From contig VDFB02270651.1 in the NCBI GenBank assembly GCA_007258455.2, positions 702,547,360-702,611,359 of the forward strand: a stretch of 64,000 nt of DNA. The letters run 5' to 3'. This DNA comes from Sequoia sempervirens. Lineage: Eukaryota; Streptophyta; Pinopsida; Cupressales; Cupressaceae. Positions within the stretch are counted from its first letter, which is position 1; every line of letters begins with the position of its first letter. Under the pieces are notes generated by a model, which did not search any database, was not told where the DNA came from, and worked only from the letters and a program-made list of their open reading frames with translations. Made by a program: the position numbers and the translations under genes. Shown in pieces: positions 1-11,690 of this stretch.

Positions 1-95
1 TGATGAATTCTTATAAAATTATGTCAAAATTATTTAATATTTTTAAAAATCATTTTGAATTGAAATCAATTTTTTTATAACTATAGAATTTGGGA

Positions 96-208
96 AAAAT
101 AGGTGCTTTGAGAAGGATAACTCTCGGCGTATTTTATATATATTAATATTTAATATATGTATGCTATTTTATATAAAATACGTCGAGAGTTATCCTTGCA
201 CTTATTTT
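96..208. mobile_element. MITE-like palindromic element
   Basis: Two arms (about 96-140 and 168-208) are inverted complements of each other around an AT-rich centre. They share GGATAACTCTC, a CG-containing stretch and TATTTTATATA, with a few mismatches and one short gap. The near-complete palindrome and the second partial copy at 2317-2390 indicate a small non-autonomous foldback or MITE family. No clear target duplication could be assigned and no coding capacity is present. Confidence 0.6.
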
Positions 209-482
209 CATCATTTTTTCTCATAGCAATATCACTCGTATTATAATTATAAAGATTTTTTTGTTTTATAATATACATTTATACATTATTTTTATTTTGA
301 ATGTTAAAACTTGATAAATTAAGTAAAATAAAAATAATTATGCCAAGTTACGTCGAGAGGCGTATTACGCAAGTGGTGGTAATGTTGCTTTTTTAGATTT
401 TAAAATCAATTTAATTAAAAAAAATTAAAACTAAATACTTAGTGCCATTTAATAAATTTTTAAGTTCTTAGGGTGAACATGT

Positions 483-494
483 AACATAAATATA
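483..494 (+). repeat. Left 12-bp target-site duplication of the LINE insertion
   Basis: AACATAAATATA here is repeated exactly at 1230-1241, on the other side of the zinc-knuckle-containing insertion. A duplication of this length with a poly-A-like 3' junction is typical of LINE target-primed reverse transcription. Confidence 0.7.
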
Positions 495-1229
495 GGGTGA
501 TGTGGTTTTGATGGTGGAGGAAAGACCTTGGAAACAACTTCTTGACTATGAGGTTCTCCCCTTTTGGTGTAGGAGATGTTTCACTGTGGGTCATTTGGCC
601 TCTTCTTGCCCTCAAGCCCGCCGCAAGGGTGCTGCTACTTGGTGGAAGGATGCTCTCTCGGATAACCTCATGGTGGGTTCTCCTCCTTCAAAAGTTTCTT
701 TTGAGGATGTTGACCCTATTGTTTCTTCTTGGGAACCTATGTCTACTCCTATTCCGGCTAACCTTTCTGTGGAGCCTCAATTGGCTTGATTTGCTGACGC
801 TATTCTGTCTGAGCCTACCCAAACTTTGTTGATTGTTGCTGATGGTCCTTCGTTTCTTCCTGTTTCCTCCCTTGCATTGTCATCATTGTGTGGTGTCTCT
901 TTGCCCTTGATGGCTTCGGTTGATCCGCTTCTCTCACCTTGATCGATGGACTTGGATCCCGAGTCTTCCTGGTCTGTTATGCTGAGAAAGAAGAAGGGAC
1001 TCCCTCGATCTGTTGCATCGTCATGGCCTCGGGTTGAGGGAGTTAGATTGGTCCCCTTAGATTCTGGGGTTGTCTAGTCCTAGTTTGTGTTCCAACAACT
1101 GCCTATCAGTTGTTTCTGTGTGTCTCTTTTCCTAGTTCATTCCTTGTTTGAACTAGCTTCTTTTTTTGGGCCTTTGGGCTTTGTGTGTAAAGGGTACAAC
1201 ACCCTGTAAATGTTGCTTATCTTATCAAA
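495..1229 (+). mobile_element. Short LINE-type insertion carrying an ORF1 zinc knuckle
   Basis: A 735-bp insertion bounded by exact 12-bp duplications. It encodes a fragment (502-789) with a CCHC zinc knuckle of spacing C-X2-C-X4-H-X4-C (CRRCFTVGHLASSC). This resembles the DUF4283/zf-CCHC ORF1 proteins of plant LINEs. The remainder is broken by stops. The 3' part reads like a plant LINE tail, with a GGGCCTTTGGGC motif, GTGTAAAGGG and an ending of CTTATCAAAA. No reverse transcriptase is visible, so the copy is either internally deleted or a retrocopy of an ORF1-type transcript. LINEs are usually 5'-truncated and keep ORF2, so ORF1 sequence next to the tail is odd. It is decayed and not expected to make protein. 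Confidence 0.6.
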
Positions 1230-1241
1230 AACATAAATATA
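1230..1241 (+). repeat. Right 12-bp target-site duplication of the LINE insertion
   Basis: AACATAAATATA, identical to 483-494. It follows directly on the A-rich end of the insertion. Confidence 0.7.
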
Positions 1242-1665
1242 TTTTTTATAATTATAACAAATTTCAATGTATTTATTTGTAATTTATTTGTTTATTTTTC
1301 AATAGTGTATTTATTTATTTTTTGTTTATTTCTCACTAGTTTTTAGTTTTTTTTTGCTTTGTTTTTAAAACTGTTTTAAAGCTGTTTTATTCATTCATGA
1401 AGACCTCTATTAAAATAAATTAAAACTAAATACTTAGTGTCATGTAATAAATTTTTAAGTTTTTAGAGTGAACATTTATTTATAGTAGTAACACAAATAT
1501 TTTTTTATAATTATAAGAAATTTCAATGTATTTATTTGTTTTTTTTTTGTTTATTTTTTAATAGTGTATTTATTTTATTTTTATTTATTTTTCAATAGTT
1601 TTTAGTTTTTAAAGCAGTTTTAAATCTTGTAGAACTCTATTAAAAGAGGCTGTTGAATCATAACT

Positions 1666-2316
1666 ATTTCAAAACTTTGTGGTTGCAGGTTTGGCTTTAT
1701 TCTCCTGGATTTCTCGTAGGTTTGGCTTTACATTTTTTGGATTCACTTGAATTTAGCTATCACAAATTTGGTTTTAGTCCTGTTGAAACCAATTGGATTG
1801 TTATAATCTATTGTTGTAGTAAAACAAAACAAAGATTCAAGGAGTTGTAAGGTTTATTGTTTTATTATTGAGTAGGATGGAAAGTTTCCCAAGTTGAGTC
1901 TGTTGGGCTTGCTAGGGCTCATTTGGTTTGGAACTTGACAATGTTACATTTTCTTAATACACTCTAGAATCAAAACTGGGATTTCATTACCTTATCTTGT
2001 ATCTTTGTGAAGAGATACATAAATTTAATATTTGATCTTATCTTAATTGACAATTGTATCATGTTTCTTTAAAGAATAAATTGGACATATGTATTGAAAA
2101 TAAAATTATAATTAAAATCAGTCAATTCAAATTTTATGGGGAACTCATAAGACAACTAAGCATCTTTGCGTTTAACCTTTAATGTGATATTGAGTCTTTT
2201 CTAGCTTTATTTCACTATTGATTCTTTCTAATTGATTTATTTTGCTCATATATTATTTGATTGATTGAAACGGTGATAGCATATGGGCAATTTACTATTT
2301 TTTTGAATAAGTTGAT
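1666..2316. other. AT-rich spacer
   Basis: No convincing coding sequence, RNA gene or repeat boundary was seen. A short open frame around 1653-1850 has no recognisable domain. Confidence 0.5.
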
Positions 2317-2390
2317 GAAAATAGGTGCTTCGAGAAAAGATAACTCTCAGCATATTTTATATATATTAGTATTTAATATATGTATGCTAG
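2317..2390. mobile_element. Truncated second copy of the MITE-like element
   Basis: This stretch matches the left arm and centre of the element at 96-208 (AAATAGGTGCTT, AACTCTC, TATTTTATATATATTAG, TTAATATATGTATGCTA). The match stops near the palindrome centre, where TGTAAGACCCC begins. The right arm is missing. The break may mark a later insertion starting at 2391. Confidence 0.55.
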
Positions 2391-3317
2391 TGTAAGACCC
2401 CGTCTCTTATGTACTTAATACAACCACAATTTGTTATATGTTTTTCTTGAATTGGTGATTAAATATATTGCGAATAATAAATAAGATGATCTTTTGGCAA
2501 TATTCTTGAATATCATCTTGACATTTTGTTTCATTGTTTTAAAGAGGGAATAGACTTGTATACCATGGAATACAAATTGAAATTCTAAATGGATTATTAT
2601 ATAATTAGATTTTAGAATATAGCTAAAAGATTAATGTGATACATAATTGAAACTTATGATCTATTGGTCATGTGCAGGAAGGCAACGATGTTAGCATGAG
2701 AAGGGAGAACCATCAAGAGAAAATGGGCATTTAGTCTTGATTCATGTGATGTGTACGTGGGGATTAGGCCTTGGAAACCCCTAGCTAAGTTTGAAACTCG
2801 GATGTAACCTTGAGTGGGCTTTTAATGAGAGTTGTTGTTCAAATTTTTGGGTTAGGATACAAAAAATAAACCCCCTAGGGTCTATACCATAGTTGTAGGT
2901 GTCAAGTGGGCATACAATAGTGCCCCTACAACATGATTTGACATTGAAAAGCTCTCATAATGGAGAGTGACGAATTTTGAGAAGAGGATGGGATGGAAAG
3001 ATTGAGTGGTTGTCCAAATGCATGTTCTCATTAATGGGGAAAGGACCTTGATTGATGGGGGAGGTACACTCCACACCTTCCCATCCAAGAGTTGCAATTT
3101 GGGAAACTTCTATATATGTGGAGAGGAAGAAGGAGTGGGCTGCTACCCACTTCTCCCTTTTGGAGAACTTTGATTGAGGTTGAAGTGAAGATGAGAGTAG
3201 AGGAGTCATTCCTTTTGGGAGGTAGTGATCAAAATGGATTGGCATGGAGAGGAGATGATAAGAAAGGAGCCTAATAACCTCAGATAAGTTAAAAGATAAG
3301 TTTTCTCTGAGTGATCC
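2391..3317. other. Unassigned sequence with an LTR-like start
   Basis: Starts with TGTAAGACCCC, a type of beginning common among plant Ty3/gypsy LTRs, but no matching end, primer site or second copy was found. Minus-strand open frames at 2882-3097 and 2955-3320 show no recognised domain and overlap one another, so I do not call them genes. Confidence 0.3.
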
Positions 3318-4277
3318 CATAATAGTGGTTTACAATTTTTGGCCAAACTGGACACTGAAATTATTATTTTTAACTAAATCTTCACATTCGGGCACCTATA
3401 GCGGCTAAATTGTGAGGAATTTGAAAATGGTGCAAACTAGAGTCTCATCAAATTTTGTCTGTAGATTCTAAAAATATTTTTTTCAAAATTTTTGGAATCA
3501 AATTGCACTTCTTTTTCCATCTCCACGAAAATAGATTTTTTTCAAAAACAACATTTTTAAAAGTGACGCGCAAGTAATAATGCATAACTTTTTTTCCATG
3601 AAGGATAAAATTCTAATTCTTTTGAATTTAGATTTGTAACTCTGATATCAAGTGCTTCCACTTGGTTAGATATTTTTTATTAAATATTTTTCCTTAATCA
3701 AGTTTCAAAGTCAAACAAATTACAATTCAGACATAGCACGGTATAACGCGTAACTTTTTTGTATATGTCAAAATTTTATTTTATTTTTTTGTTGGATCAA
3801 GGACTTCAATATCTAGTGCACTCATATATTCATATATTTTTTTGATAATCTTCTATTTTTCCACATGTGAAGAACAAAGAAATTCATTTTCGATGAAAAA
3901 CCTATGTTTAATAAAACTTAAAAAAAAATACATAACAAAACCAAAACATATTAAAATTATATTCATTGGATAGCTTGTTCTGAGGAATACCATAATCATT
4001 TGAAATAAATTTTAAATGAATTCATTTGATCCCCCAAAATCTAAATCAAAAGTGATTTTTTATCAGCATTTTGATAGGTGTAAAGGAGACTCATTTATAG
4101 GTATGGTTTAAAAATAAGGTTCTATCCAAGGGGTTTGATCTAAGGTGATTTGATCAAACCCTCTTCAATTGGAATCCTTAAAATGGAACTTTTAAAGGCT
4201 TAAATCATTATATTTTCTAAAAATATGTGATTTCAGCTAAAATTCGTTCCTCTTAGGAATTGTAAACCACTATTATG
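3318..4277. mobile_element. 960-bp non-autonomous element with 20-bp perfect terminal inverted repeats
   Basis: CATAATAGTGGTTTACAATT at 3318-3337 is the exact reverse complement of the sequence at 4258-4277. The interior is AT-rich without coding sequence. It holds two loosely similar blocks, each with a CG-containing core followed by GTAACTTTTTT or ATAACTTTTTT. The structure fits a non-autonomous DNA transposon, for example a Mutator- or hAT-related derivative. The flanks show no clear target duplication, so the superfamily is unassigned. A chance 20-bp inverted match at this spacing is very unlikely. Confidence 0.55.
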
Positions 4278-7165
4278 ACAGCACCCCTCTTCTACTTCCA
4301 TTTCCTTTGTTTAATTGTGGTAAGGAGGAATCATGTTAGTATGGTTCGTTGTTGAATGTGACAAGTGGAGAGCCTCTATGTTATAAATTATGCTATGTTA
4401 TTCTTATTCCTTTGTAAAATCTGAAAGAACCCCATTCATCATTGTGGGGGATGCAATATTTCCTTGCTCGGGGGTATGGCTAGAGCCAATGAGGCTCCAT
4501 GACGCCATTACAGTAGGGTGGAGAGCAAGCCTTAGGAATTTGTGTCACTTATTGGAATATTAAATAATATTGTAATTTTGTAGAATGGTATCTTATTGGA
4601 AAATGAAGAATGGGATAGAGCAAGTTTTTTCTTCTTTATTGGTTTGATATTCATTTCATCTATTGTATTATTCTTGAGAAAATATTAGACCCAATGACCC
4701 CTCAAAGGCTCTTGCCTTGTGAAGCAAATTGAATACATGAACCATGTATTGTCCATTATTGTTAAGAATGTACTAGTAATATAATGAATGAAATAATGTT
4801 AGAAGAAAAAAATTAAGAAGGGAAGTATGTTCCTTGTATGGATTCCATACTTAAAATTCAGACTTTCCCATTTATGTATGTCTCGCATAATCAACCATTT
4901 ACTTGCAAAAAGGATGAATAACTTCATAGACAACAATAAATCAACAAAGAAAGGAGTCTCTTGAAGTCAAAATAAAATTCTGAGACCTTCTGTGGGTAAG
5001 GATTGGAAGGGTGTACAATTATTTGCACCTTAACATAAACATAATTAACATCTAATCATGATTTAATTATTCTAGATTCAAGCGAGTATAATATAAAGTG
5101 AAACATATAAAAGAGTGAGGATTATTTAAGTAGATAAACATCTATTGTACAATGATTTATGTAATACCTATAGTTGCTTATCTAAACGGTTGAAGTCTTT
5201 GGCTTAAAAAAAAATGCCCCTTTCATGGTAGCACCAAAATTAAAAGGGGGAGGAAGGGAATGTGTTTACATCATTTGTAGAAAAAGAAAGAGATATAAAA
5301 AATAAGAGTTTTTAGGACAGCAGTGTATCTCCATAGATACCACTCAGACTTCTCTGAGGTCTAGAGTTTAAATGCTTTTCAAGATAGCAAAACAATAAAT
5401 AAATAAATAAAAATAAAATGTGAGTGAATCTAACACAAAATGAATTGTTGTGATGTATGTTCCTCTGCATGATATTGCCGACCTCATGGACGTTCAAACC
5501 TGCAACTAAAAACATGTGCAAAAGCATGTCAATGGCGCCATGGCTAGGTTGTCTGGGGTCTGTGTTGTAAGGAGGCAGTATTAGACTTACACCTAAAACT
5601 TCCCCAGCCTCCAACGGAGATCTGAGGTGCGATGCACACTGTGCAATCCGCCGCAGTGCGGGTTCTGCTCGAGTCTACCAAAATGCTCGTATTTTCTACC
5701 AGAATATGCACCATGGTAGGGAATGTGGCCATGTCTAATCGCATTTCTTTGTGAGGCATGTATTGGAGGCCTCCATTTGAAATATCCTCCTACCTGCTTG
5801 CTGATTTTTGTCGATCATCTTGGCTTCCCCCTTGACCCATCTCCGCCCTAAGCTCTTGACAGGCTCGTAGATAGCCATTGCACCAGTCTAAGCAAGCAGT
5901 TTTAGTGTTCAATCATGAGGTATACCAAATGCAGTAAAGTACGTGGCTTTGGATGCTTCTGTTGCACCCACTCTCGGATTATATAATTTTGATCTTAGAT
6001 TGTCTTGCTCATACTATTTTTGGTGGCATAGAAGAAGTGATGAGTTTTAGGGTGTGTTGTACTGTTAGTAGGCTCGGGTGCCGGTCAAATGAATTAATAT
6101 GTACTTGAATTTTGCGGGGCGGGTATGCTGCAATGAATGAAATGAAATGAAATATTTTAATGACGTTCACAAGGCCAAAGAAGTCTATGGGACCCAAGAG
6201 CAGCATCGGAACAACTCACAACACAGCCCTAGACAAAATGGAGGCCCCGTTCGAGATCAACCCTTCGAGAGTGAATTTTGATGATGAAGTTTGCAACGGC
6301 CATGTGAAGTATGGCCAGGCTGCAATTTCCTGCCTTAGAGTACCCACTTAACTCTTAATTGCCTGTCATTCTTGGGCGATGCAATGTCTCCTTGTCATTA
6401 AAATCTGACTCTACCTTCGTGAGAACACCATAAATGTTGGGTTAAGGGTTGCCTTTAACTGCACTATCTGGTCTGTGGATAATCTTTATCGTTGCTGTTA
6501 TTTAAAATAATTCATTTCACTTCGAGTGACAAAGACTTCACAAATATTTAGCAAAGTATAGAAAAAAAAAGAAGAGGAGAATTTGTATACCAGTGGTCAG
6601 AAAATTGCTCAAGGATGATCAACAATTAAGCATCATGTGTACTGCCAAAAAGAAAATGCTTATTGATGTAACATGTTCGCATTCAGAAATTCTGTCAACT
6701 CCTCCTTTAGGATTAAATCCGACCTACTTCCTCATAAAAAAAAAATGTCTCAGCAAATCTTGATTAAATACTGCCTTTAAAGCTGTGTAGAGTTCACGTT
6801 ACACTGTTATTCTGACAGCAAGAAAGACTTTCACGTTGGGCTGTAGTGTTGGCTGATGGTGCCCACGCCCAGCATTATGTCATCGGCTCTTGTAAAGAAG
6901 CAAGAAAAAACAAAAAAAAAGCATTATCTTCCAATGCAAAAATAAAATAAAATAAAGTAAAATAAAATTATTAAACAAAAAGAATGCAGCCACCTTCCCC
7001 CATGTTGCAAAGGAGCGTTGAAAGACTTTAAGATTTCAGCCCCTGCATTAGGGACAAAAGAGACTTTAAACTCTCTTTTCCTTACCTCTCGGTGTAGATA
7101 CTTTAAAAGTAGGCAAGTTTTACATTATCAATTCTTTTGTTTTCATGAATTTTTAAACGAAATTG
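4278..7165. other. Spacer without a recognised gene
   Basis: Contains several short open frames (5312-5614 and 5544-5759 minus, 6160-6351 plus) with no domain I recognise. The stretch 5600-6350 is less AT-rich than its surroundings and might be an old gene fragment, but no frame continues far enough to support a call. A purine-rich stretch near 6900-6970 is low complexity. Confidence 0.4.
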
Positions 7166-7178
7166 TATTCACGTGAGT
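7166..7178 (+). repeat. Left 13-bp target-site duplication of the SINE
   Basis: TATTCACGTGAGT, repeated exactly at 7400-7412. Confidence 0.75.
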
Positions 7179-7399
7179 TGGCTTAATGGTGGAGAACTTG
7201 TACTCTTGAAAGAGAGGTCACAAGTTCAAATCCTGCGGGGGGTAAGGTATGTACACCTCATATTGTGGAGCACGAGTTGGATGCCTCCCTCAGATTTGGG
7301 AGTATGAGGAGTCCCATATATACTGTAAGCTGTCTGTAGACCCAAAAACAGATCGCCTGGTATTCGTGGACTATAAAATAATATTAATTAATTAATTAT
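7179..7399 (+). mobile_element. tRNA-derived SINE
   Basis: A 221-bp insertion between exact 13-bp duplications. Its 5' end has an A-box-like TGGCTTAATGG (7179-7189). About 35 bp downstream is a B-box-like AGTTCAAATCC (7223-7233). These are the internal promoter elements of RNA polymerase III that tRNA-derived SINEs inherit from their parent. The 3' end is a TTAAT/TAATTA-rich tail. There is no coding capacity; such elements are moved by LINE reverse transcriptase. Both duplications are perfect, so the insertion is not very old. Confidence 0.75.
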
Positions 7400-7412
7400 T
7401 ATTCACGTGAGT
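7400..7412 (+). repeat. Right 13-bp target-site duplication of the SINE
   Basis: TATTCACGTGAGT, identical to 7166-7178. Confidence 0.75.
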
Positions 7413-8846
7413 GAGTGAATGCACGGGATTGCCCTGTTTAAATATAAGAAAAAGATTAGACATATGATATGTTTATCCATAAATAAGATTGGTATTACGT
7501 TGGGGGCAATATTAGTTGGTATTGTTATTTCAGCAATTAGGATAATTTCTGATTTTATATTTATATGAATTCATTAATAAGATTGGTAAATATTAATAAT
7601 ACTATTTTAATTTATGTGCAAGAGTAAAATTAATATTAATTTTATAACAATAGAAATATTACTATTAAGTTAAATAATGATATTCGGAAATGTGGTGGTT
7701 ATATAAAAATAACATTAATCACAAATGTATTATTAATTTAAGATTAAAAGTAATTTTAGTGCAAATTTTATTTTAATAATCACAATGCAGTGATGAGATA
7801 ATAATCATAATATTATCAATAGTAAAAATAGTAATAGTAATAGTGATTTATACTCTAAGATAATTAGTTTTAACTTAAATTGGATTAACATTCGTGAAAA
7901 TGTATATTACCAAGATGATAAAAATTCTATGCATTTTCATATTTAACTTTTAGTAAATAGTTTGTGAGTAATAAAAAAATTCTATGTACTTTCATATTTA
8001 ACTTTTTAGTAAATAACTTGAAGGGTGGTAAATAATTTTAATAAGGATTGGTTGGGAATTTAAAAATAATAGTATTACGGAAAAGTGATTAAAGTAAGGA
8101 TAGGAATATTAATATTGATGTTAATTGTATGATTGTAATGGTATATTGTTAAGGTCATAACATTATGGTCATTGTATTTGGTTAAATAATAACGAGTCCA
8201 TTAATTCCCACATGTGAAATAAATTATTACTTCAGGTATTTGTCAAATTATTACTAACAATTTACTTATCATAGTATTATCGTTTTAATAGAAACATAGT
8301 TATCAATGTTTAATCATAAATCCATTAACAATATTATCGTTAGTTACTAATGAATAATGGACCGTAATATCAATGAGGATAATAATTATAATAGTGGGCA
8401 AGTTAAAAGATAGTGTTATCTTTGTTTGATGTTCTAATATTGGTGCTAACATTATTGTTATGAATTACATACAAATTAATTGATAGTGACTTAATTACAG
8501 TTCAAATTATTTGTAGGATTAATTTTAGTAACTTCTCTTTGACTCGGCATACACCCTTGTTAGTGTTCCCCTCAAATAGTAGGTGTGGTTAATAGGGTAA
8601 TGACAGATAAAAAAAAATTATTGGGTTTTTTTTCTAGCAAAAAAATTCAGGCATGACAGCTAGTAGATAGAATTCAAAAATTAAATTAATTTTAATTTTA
8701 CATAACTATTTCTTGGTAGGTTTGAAATTGATATTTAAATGTGTTTTTAGATAATTGAATTTAAAATGTATATGAAAAATAATTTGTAATATAAAATAAT
8801 TTGTAATATAAAATAAATTAACTCAAATAAAATAGTTTCAAATTGA
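7413..8846. other. AT-rich spacer
   Basis: Very AT-rich, with many short TTAATA/AATAAT runs. No coding sequence or element boundary was seen. ATGACAGATAAAAA at 8600-8613 recurs at 12193-12206, flanking the hAT remnant, but is too long and simple to accept as its target duplication. Confidence 0.4.
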
Positions 8847-8933
8847 TGGATGCATTTATGGTATTTGCACATATGTGGATGCACTTATGGTATTTGCACA
8901 TATGTGGATGCATTTATGATATTTGCACATATG
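8847..8933 (+). repeat. 29-bp tandem repeat, three copies
   Basis: Three consecutive units beginning TGGATGCA and ending TTTGCACATATG, with one or two substitutions between units. Non-coding minisatellite-like array. Confidence 0.85.
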
Positions 8934-9323
8934 AAATCAATAAATTAATTTAGTCAACTTATTCTAGTTAAATATTAAATTAAATGCTCATGCAATTTTA
9001 CAATTTCAGGAATCAATCAACAAAAATAGTAATACAATTTTACAAATTAGATAATAAATATATGGAAAAAAGTAATCATATTGTGTAATATAATTATTCT
9101 TAATCTAACACTCTATGCATTGTCAATAAAATTTATTTACATGCATACAAAAAAATAATCATATAGTGTTATATATATATATATAATTTATTATATGCAA
9201 TTGAATTTACTAATTGAGTGCATGCATAGTTTCTAAAATTTGTAAATTTTCTAACATAATTATTTTATAAAATAATATTTCATAGATTACTAATATATTG
9301 ATTTTTTTAGGTACTTTAATAAT
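8934..9323. other. AT-rich sequence upstream of the hAT remnant
   Basis: No coding sequence. A short TA microsatellite lies near 9170-9185. This may be the 5' non-coding part of the hAT element, but no terminal inverted repeat was identified. Confidence 0.35.
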
Positions 9324-11690
9324 ATGTCTTCAAGAAAGAAGAAACAAGCTACTATTGGAGAAATGTATAAGTGGACTAGAGAGAAAGTTTCTAAAACTTC
9401 TAGTAATTCAATGTTACATGAACAGTCTCATAATAATCGTTTGAAAGAAATATTTAAAGAAATATTTGGGTCCTCTTTAGATGATGATTCAAATGAAGAT
9501 GCATATCAAGCTGGTGAAGGGGATAGTATTAGTGATGAAGTTGGGGAGGGGTCAAATATCAATCAAGGGAAACAAAAAGTTCTAAAGAGAACATTTCGAA
9601 TGGAATGGTTAGAAAAAAATGTTTGGTTAAATTATTTTGAGCATGATGGTAAGATACTTATGAAATGTAATTATTGTGAGAAGTATGAGATGCCAGGCTC
9701 ATGGGGTATAGGGGATGGGTGTAGCAATTTGCAACGTGATGCTCTTGTTAATCATGAAAAATCTATAATACATAAAGATGCTCAAGCAAGATGGATTAAT
9801 GCAATGGAGAAAAAGATAAAATCTATTCCAGATCATATTTTAGAGATAAAAGATGTTAATAAGGAAAGAGTAATCACTATGTAATGAAAGCAACTTATTT
9901 TGTTTGTCAAGAGGACTTATCTTTATCTAAGTATGAGAAAATATGTAAATTTCTCATGGATCTAAAAACTCCTAATATGCCAAAGTCTCAAGAATACTTT
10001 GCATACACAAATCGGAAGGGTGCAAATGATTTTATTTTTTGCATATCAAAATATCTTGAACAAATTCAAATAGAAGAGATGTTGAAAAGTCTTTTTTTTT
10101 TTCACTAATGGTTGATGAAAGTACTAATAGAAGTTTAGTGCAGCACCTTGTTGTTTATGCAAGATATTTAACTTCAGAGGGTCATGGGGAACCTACTTCC
10201 ATGTTTATGAAGATAATGGATGTGCCAAATGGAAAAGGGAAAACTATATATGATACCATCAATTAGTTGATAAATGATAGAGGGCTTTCATTAACAAAAC
10301 TAATAGTTGTCTCAACAGATGGAGCTTTTGGAATGGTTGGGTGTGAAAATGGATTTGTTTCTCTTTTGAAAAAAAATATTCCAAATCTTATTTTAGTGCA
10401 TTGCATAGCTCATCGTGAATCATTAGTAGCAACAGATGCTTCGAAAAGGATACCCGACTTTACTATTTGTTGACAAAATAGCAAATAAGGTGCATTCATG
10501 GGTCCAAAATTCACCAAAAATAAATAATGAGTTGAATGATTTACTTAGAGTTATGAAAATTGATGTTCTAAATGTTTTGTAGATCCACACAATCAAAAGG
10601 TTATCTAGAGGAGAAGTCATAATAAGGCTTGTGAAGCTTATGCTAGCTATCTTAACTTTGTGGAAAAAAGATAAGAACTTGTGCTCATCATTGTATGAAA
10701 AGACAAGGATTTATTCTATTTAATTTTGTTTGCACATGCTTGTAGCTGATGTTTTAGGTGAACTAAATAAATTGAATAAAATATTTCAAGAAGAAAATGT
10801 AGACATCACAGTTATTGGTTTGGCTCTTGATGAAGCAATAGGAAATTTATATAGATGGTTTTTGAGAAAAGGTACATTTGCAAAAGGTACAACTTATCTT
10901 TCCAAATTCTTGATTGATTCTCAATTTGGATGTATTGAAGTCAAAGAAGAAGGTGTTGTCATTGATAAACATGAACTAAAATACATACCTATTCCAATTG
11001 AGGGATTTGAGTATGGTGATGCAGGGAAGCATATCATGGAACCATGTGTTGAAGGAACACAACAAAGTTGTCAACATCTTGTAGGTTATATTCAATCTCT
11101 TATTGATTGTTTGAATGAAAGATTTCCGGATCTTCCTCTTTTTAATGCAACAAAACTCTTCAGTCCTTCTTATTATCCATTAGATCGTCAAACTCGAGAT
11201 AATATCTCAGAGTGGTGGCTTGATAAGCTTCTCCAACATTTGCAACACACCACTTCAAATAATGTAAATGAATTTGTATCCATATTTGATGTTATCGGTT
11301 GCAAAAGGGAGTTAAACTCTTTTGTTGATTCATTGTATTTGAGTTGTGAGGGTTTCAAGATGAAAGATGCATGGAGAGTCTTTCGTAACACAAAATATTG
11401 GCATAGAAGCTATCCTCATATGATGAAGTTATGGCAAGCTATGCTTACTATTCCTGCAAGTACTGTTGATTGTGAAAGAGGATTTTCAAAATAAAACATC
11501 ATCAAAGATGTTAGAAAGTCAAAGTTGGGTTTGGATACATTGGATGCATTAATGAGAATGTCTTTAAATGGACCTCAAGAAAATGATGTAAATTGGAATA
11601 AAGTATATCAAATATGGAAGAATACAAAGTCAAGAAGAGTATTGACCTTTGATAACATTTATTTTTGTTTATTTTCTATGTAATGCATCA
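9324..11690 (+). pseudogene. hAT-superfamily transposase, broken (ZNF862-like type)
   Basis: Residues spread over three frames together give a hAT transposase. The first segment (9324-9884) has an acidic linker, then a zinc-finger-like block (CNYCEKY followed by HEKSIIH) of the kind found in ZNF862/TTF-type hAT proteins. The second (9884-10108) continues after a frameshift. A third holds LMVDEST near 10110 and STDGAFGMVG near 10313, matching the first two acidic motifs of the hAT catalytic core, then HCIAH. The last (10730-11494, continuing past a stop to about 11680) ends in the hAT C-terminal dimerisation region (LWQAMLTIPASTVDCERGFSK). There are at least three frame changes and several stops, including TAG at 10264 and TAA at 11492 where Gln would fit. 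No terminal inverted repeats or 8-bp duplication were found. Confidence 0.85.

Larger units (their letters stand above)
422..1665. repeat. Tandem duplication (about 248-bp unit) split by a LINE insertion
   Basis: The segment starting AAATTAAAACTAAATAC at 422 reappears at 1417. The sequence after each copy (TAAATTTTTAAGTT, then ATAATTATAA, then TTTCAATGTATTTATTTG and CTCTATTAAAA) runs in parallel. Removing the LINE insertion and one target copy gives a period near 248 bp. The unit is AT-rich and non-coding. The first copy is interrupted by the insertion at 495-1229; the second is whole, so the duplication probably came first. Confidence 0.6.

Noticed and set aside
2882..3320. Overlapping minus-strand frames of 71 and 121 codons
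   Set aside because: They overlap each other in different frames and match nothing known. The second runs into the terminal repeat at 3318.
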